From Tilletiaria anomala UBC 951 (lineage: Eukaryota > Basidiomycota > Exobasidiomycetes > Georgefischeriales > Tilletiariaceae), in the NCBI RefSeq assembly GCF_000711695.1, contig NW_013546846.1, forward strand, positions 1 through 21,755: a stretch of DNA of 21,755 bases, in the 5' to 3' direction. The notes beneath the pieces are model-generated. The model was not told the origin of the DNA, did not search any database, and saw only the letters and a program-made list of their open reading frames with translations. Of the stretch, positions 20,977 to 21,755 are shown in pieces. Each line of letters starts with the position of its first letter. The first letter of the stretch is position 1. Both the position numbers and the translations under genes were made by a program.

Positions 20977-21351
20977 ATGGAAAGCGCCATTACTACCTCC
21001 CTGGTGTTGGTGGCCGCAGCCTCAAAAGCAGTGCTGTCTGCTACCCAGACATCCGCTTGGCGCATCTTGCCGAATGACGCCATCCAACTTGGTTATACAA
21101 CGCTTGCGCATTGCAAGAGACGCACTCTGGGTGTGATTCGTTTGGACATCGAGGGTGTTCCACAGGGCGTGTCAGTCGTAGAGACCGATGCTATAGGCGG
21201 CGGCACGGTTCGTAGCATGATGAACGAGGGTTCAGGCTATGACCCTAGTGAGACGAGCTCTTCAGCCGGCGGACCTGGCGAACATTACTGCGTGGCAACT
21301 TCGGCATTTGATATTCTTGTCTCTGCAAATGAGACTGGTACTATGCCCTAG
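20977..21351 (+). CDS. Hypothetical small, possibly secreted protein
   Basis: A 124-codon frame starts with ATG at 20977 and ends with TAG at 21349-21351. The start MESAITTSLVLVAAASKAVLSA looks like a signal peptide with a possible cut after Ala22. The rest is hydrophilic with two cysteines and a Gly/Ser-rich stretch (GSGYDPSETSSSAGGPGEH). Codon use (many G- or R-starting codons, few rare ones) resembles coding DNA. It stops only about 260 bp before the telomere repeats. I recognise no family. It could also be the surviving exon of a larger gene. Confidence 0.4.
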   Translation: MESAITTSLVLVAAASKAVLSATQTSAWRILPNDAIQLGYTTLAHCKRRTLGVIRLDIEGVPQGVSVVETDAIGGGTVRSMMNEGSGYDPSETSSSAGGPGEHYCVATSAFDILVSANETGTMP

Positions 21352-21611
21352 AGCGACAATAATATTTCCCGGGCGAACTAAGAATTGAATGCCGGCGGAC
21401 GTCTTGCTTTTAGTAAATACAATGGTAAAAAACAGATCGCAAGGGGTTCCTTGAACTCCTAAGGTTTGAAAAAGTCGCCGGATTCACCCTCCTTAAGCTT
21501 AAACTTCCATATGGCGGCGAGCGGCGCGTCACGAGGGTTAGGGGGGTTTGCACAAGAAAGTCCGAACTCGTCTCGTCGAGGGGCGCCGTGATGGTTTGGA
21601 GCAGGGACATC
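21352..21611. other. Telomere-proximal unique sequence
   Basis: No gene is seen. A GAGGGTTAGGGGGGTTT motif at about 21532-21548 is telomere-like but degenerate. The rest is of mixed composition up to the telomere junction. Confidence 0.5.
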
Positions 21612-21755
21612 TTAGGGTTAGGGATAGGGTTAGGGTTAGGGATAGGGATAGGGATAGGGATAGGGTTAGGGTTAGGGTTAGGGTTAGGGTTAGGGTTAGG
21701 GTTAGGGTTAGGGTTAGGGTTAGGGTTAGGGTTAGGGTTAGGGTTAGGGTTAGGG
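21612..21755 (+). repeat. Telomere (TTAGGG)n with ATAGGG variants
   Basis: Twenty-four uninterrupted six-base units run to the window end. The first nine include five ATAGGG variants (unit 3 and units 6-9); the last fifteen are all TTAGGG. The G-rich strand points outward, so this is the right-hand chromosome end. Confidence 0.98.

Noticed and set aside
15866-21611. Telomere-linked RecQ helicase, as known from some fungal chromosome ends
   Set aside because: I found no helicase motifs in any frame next to the telomere.
1-21755. CRISPR arrays, rRNA genes or bacterial operon signals
   Set aside because: No spaced direct repeats or rRNA-like sequence were seen, and the spliced genes and TTAGGG telomere show a eukaryotic chromosome.

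Overview
This window is the end of a fungal chromosome. The last 144 bases (21612-21755) are a telomere of 24 six-base units, mostly TTAGGG, and the ~17.9 kb inside it look like gene-poor subtelomere: relics of genes, two LINE fragments, simple repeats and a small family of HNH-nuclease-like genes. Introns of 45-80 bp with GTRNGY donors and CTAAY-like branch sites, a Zn(II)2Cys6 regulator followed by a KRGRPR tail, and the multi-copy HNH_2-type proteins point to a basidiomycete. A smut-like lineage (Ustilaginomycotina) is my best guess, at low confidence.

Layout. (1) 1-3788 is conventional genic DNA. A Zn2Cys6 transcription factor (minus strand, running off the left edge) and a four-exon ABCG half-transporter (plus strand) share a 788-bp divergent promoter; this arrangement suggests, but does not prove, a regulator and its target efflux pump. 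(2) 3930-4765 holds the middle and C-terminal part of a heme-thiolate peroxidase (chloroperoxidase/peroxygenase family, minus strand). It lacks the N-terminal heme-ligand segment and stops abruptly at degenerate TTAGGG-like repeats (4751-4782), as if a chromosome end once lay there. (3) 4783-9466 has no intact gene. It contains two decayed LINE pieces on the minus strand with RNase H and C-terminal domains (6728-7010 and about 7600-8509). (4) 9467-15865 carries three paralogues of an HNH-type protein: copy 1 (minus, intact), copy 2 (plus, disabled) and copy 3 (plus, intact). Copies 1 and 2 are divergent and keep three introns at matching positions; copy 3 keeps only one of them. (5) 15866-18600 is non-coding, with a possible Pol III-type unit, a short internal telomere motif (17475-17487) and a striking 0.8-kb G-poor, C/T-rich block containing a TATTC microsatellite. 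(6) 18600-20860 has coding-like but broken reading frames on both strands that I cannot name. (7) 20977-21351 is a short intact frame with a signal-peptide-like start, the last possible gene before the telomere.

The clearest unusual items are the subtelomeric HNH family with intron differences and an unusual active-site pattern, the peroxidase gene cut at fossil telomere repeats, and the G-depleted block flanked by telomere-like motifs in opposing orientation. Several frames were missed or shortened by simple start-to-stop ORF logic (the transcription factor, the LINE RNase H fragment, the peroxidase exons) and were read here by hand translation.
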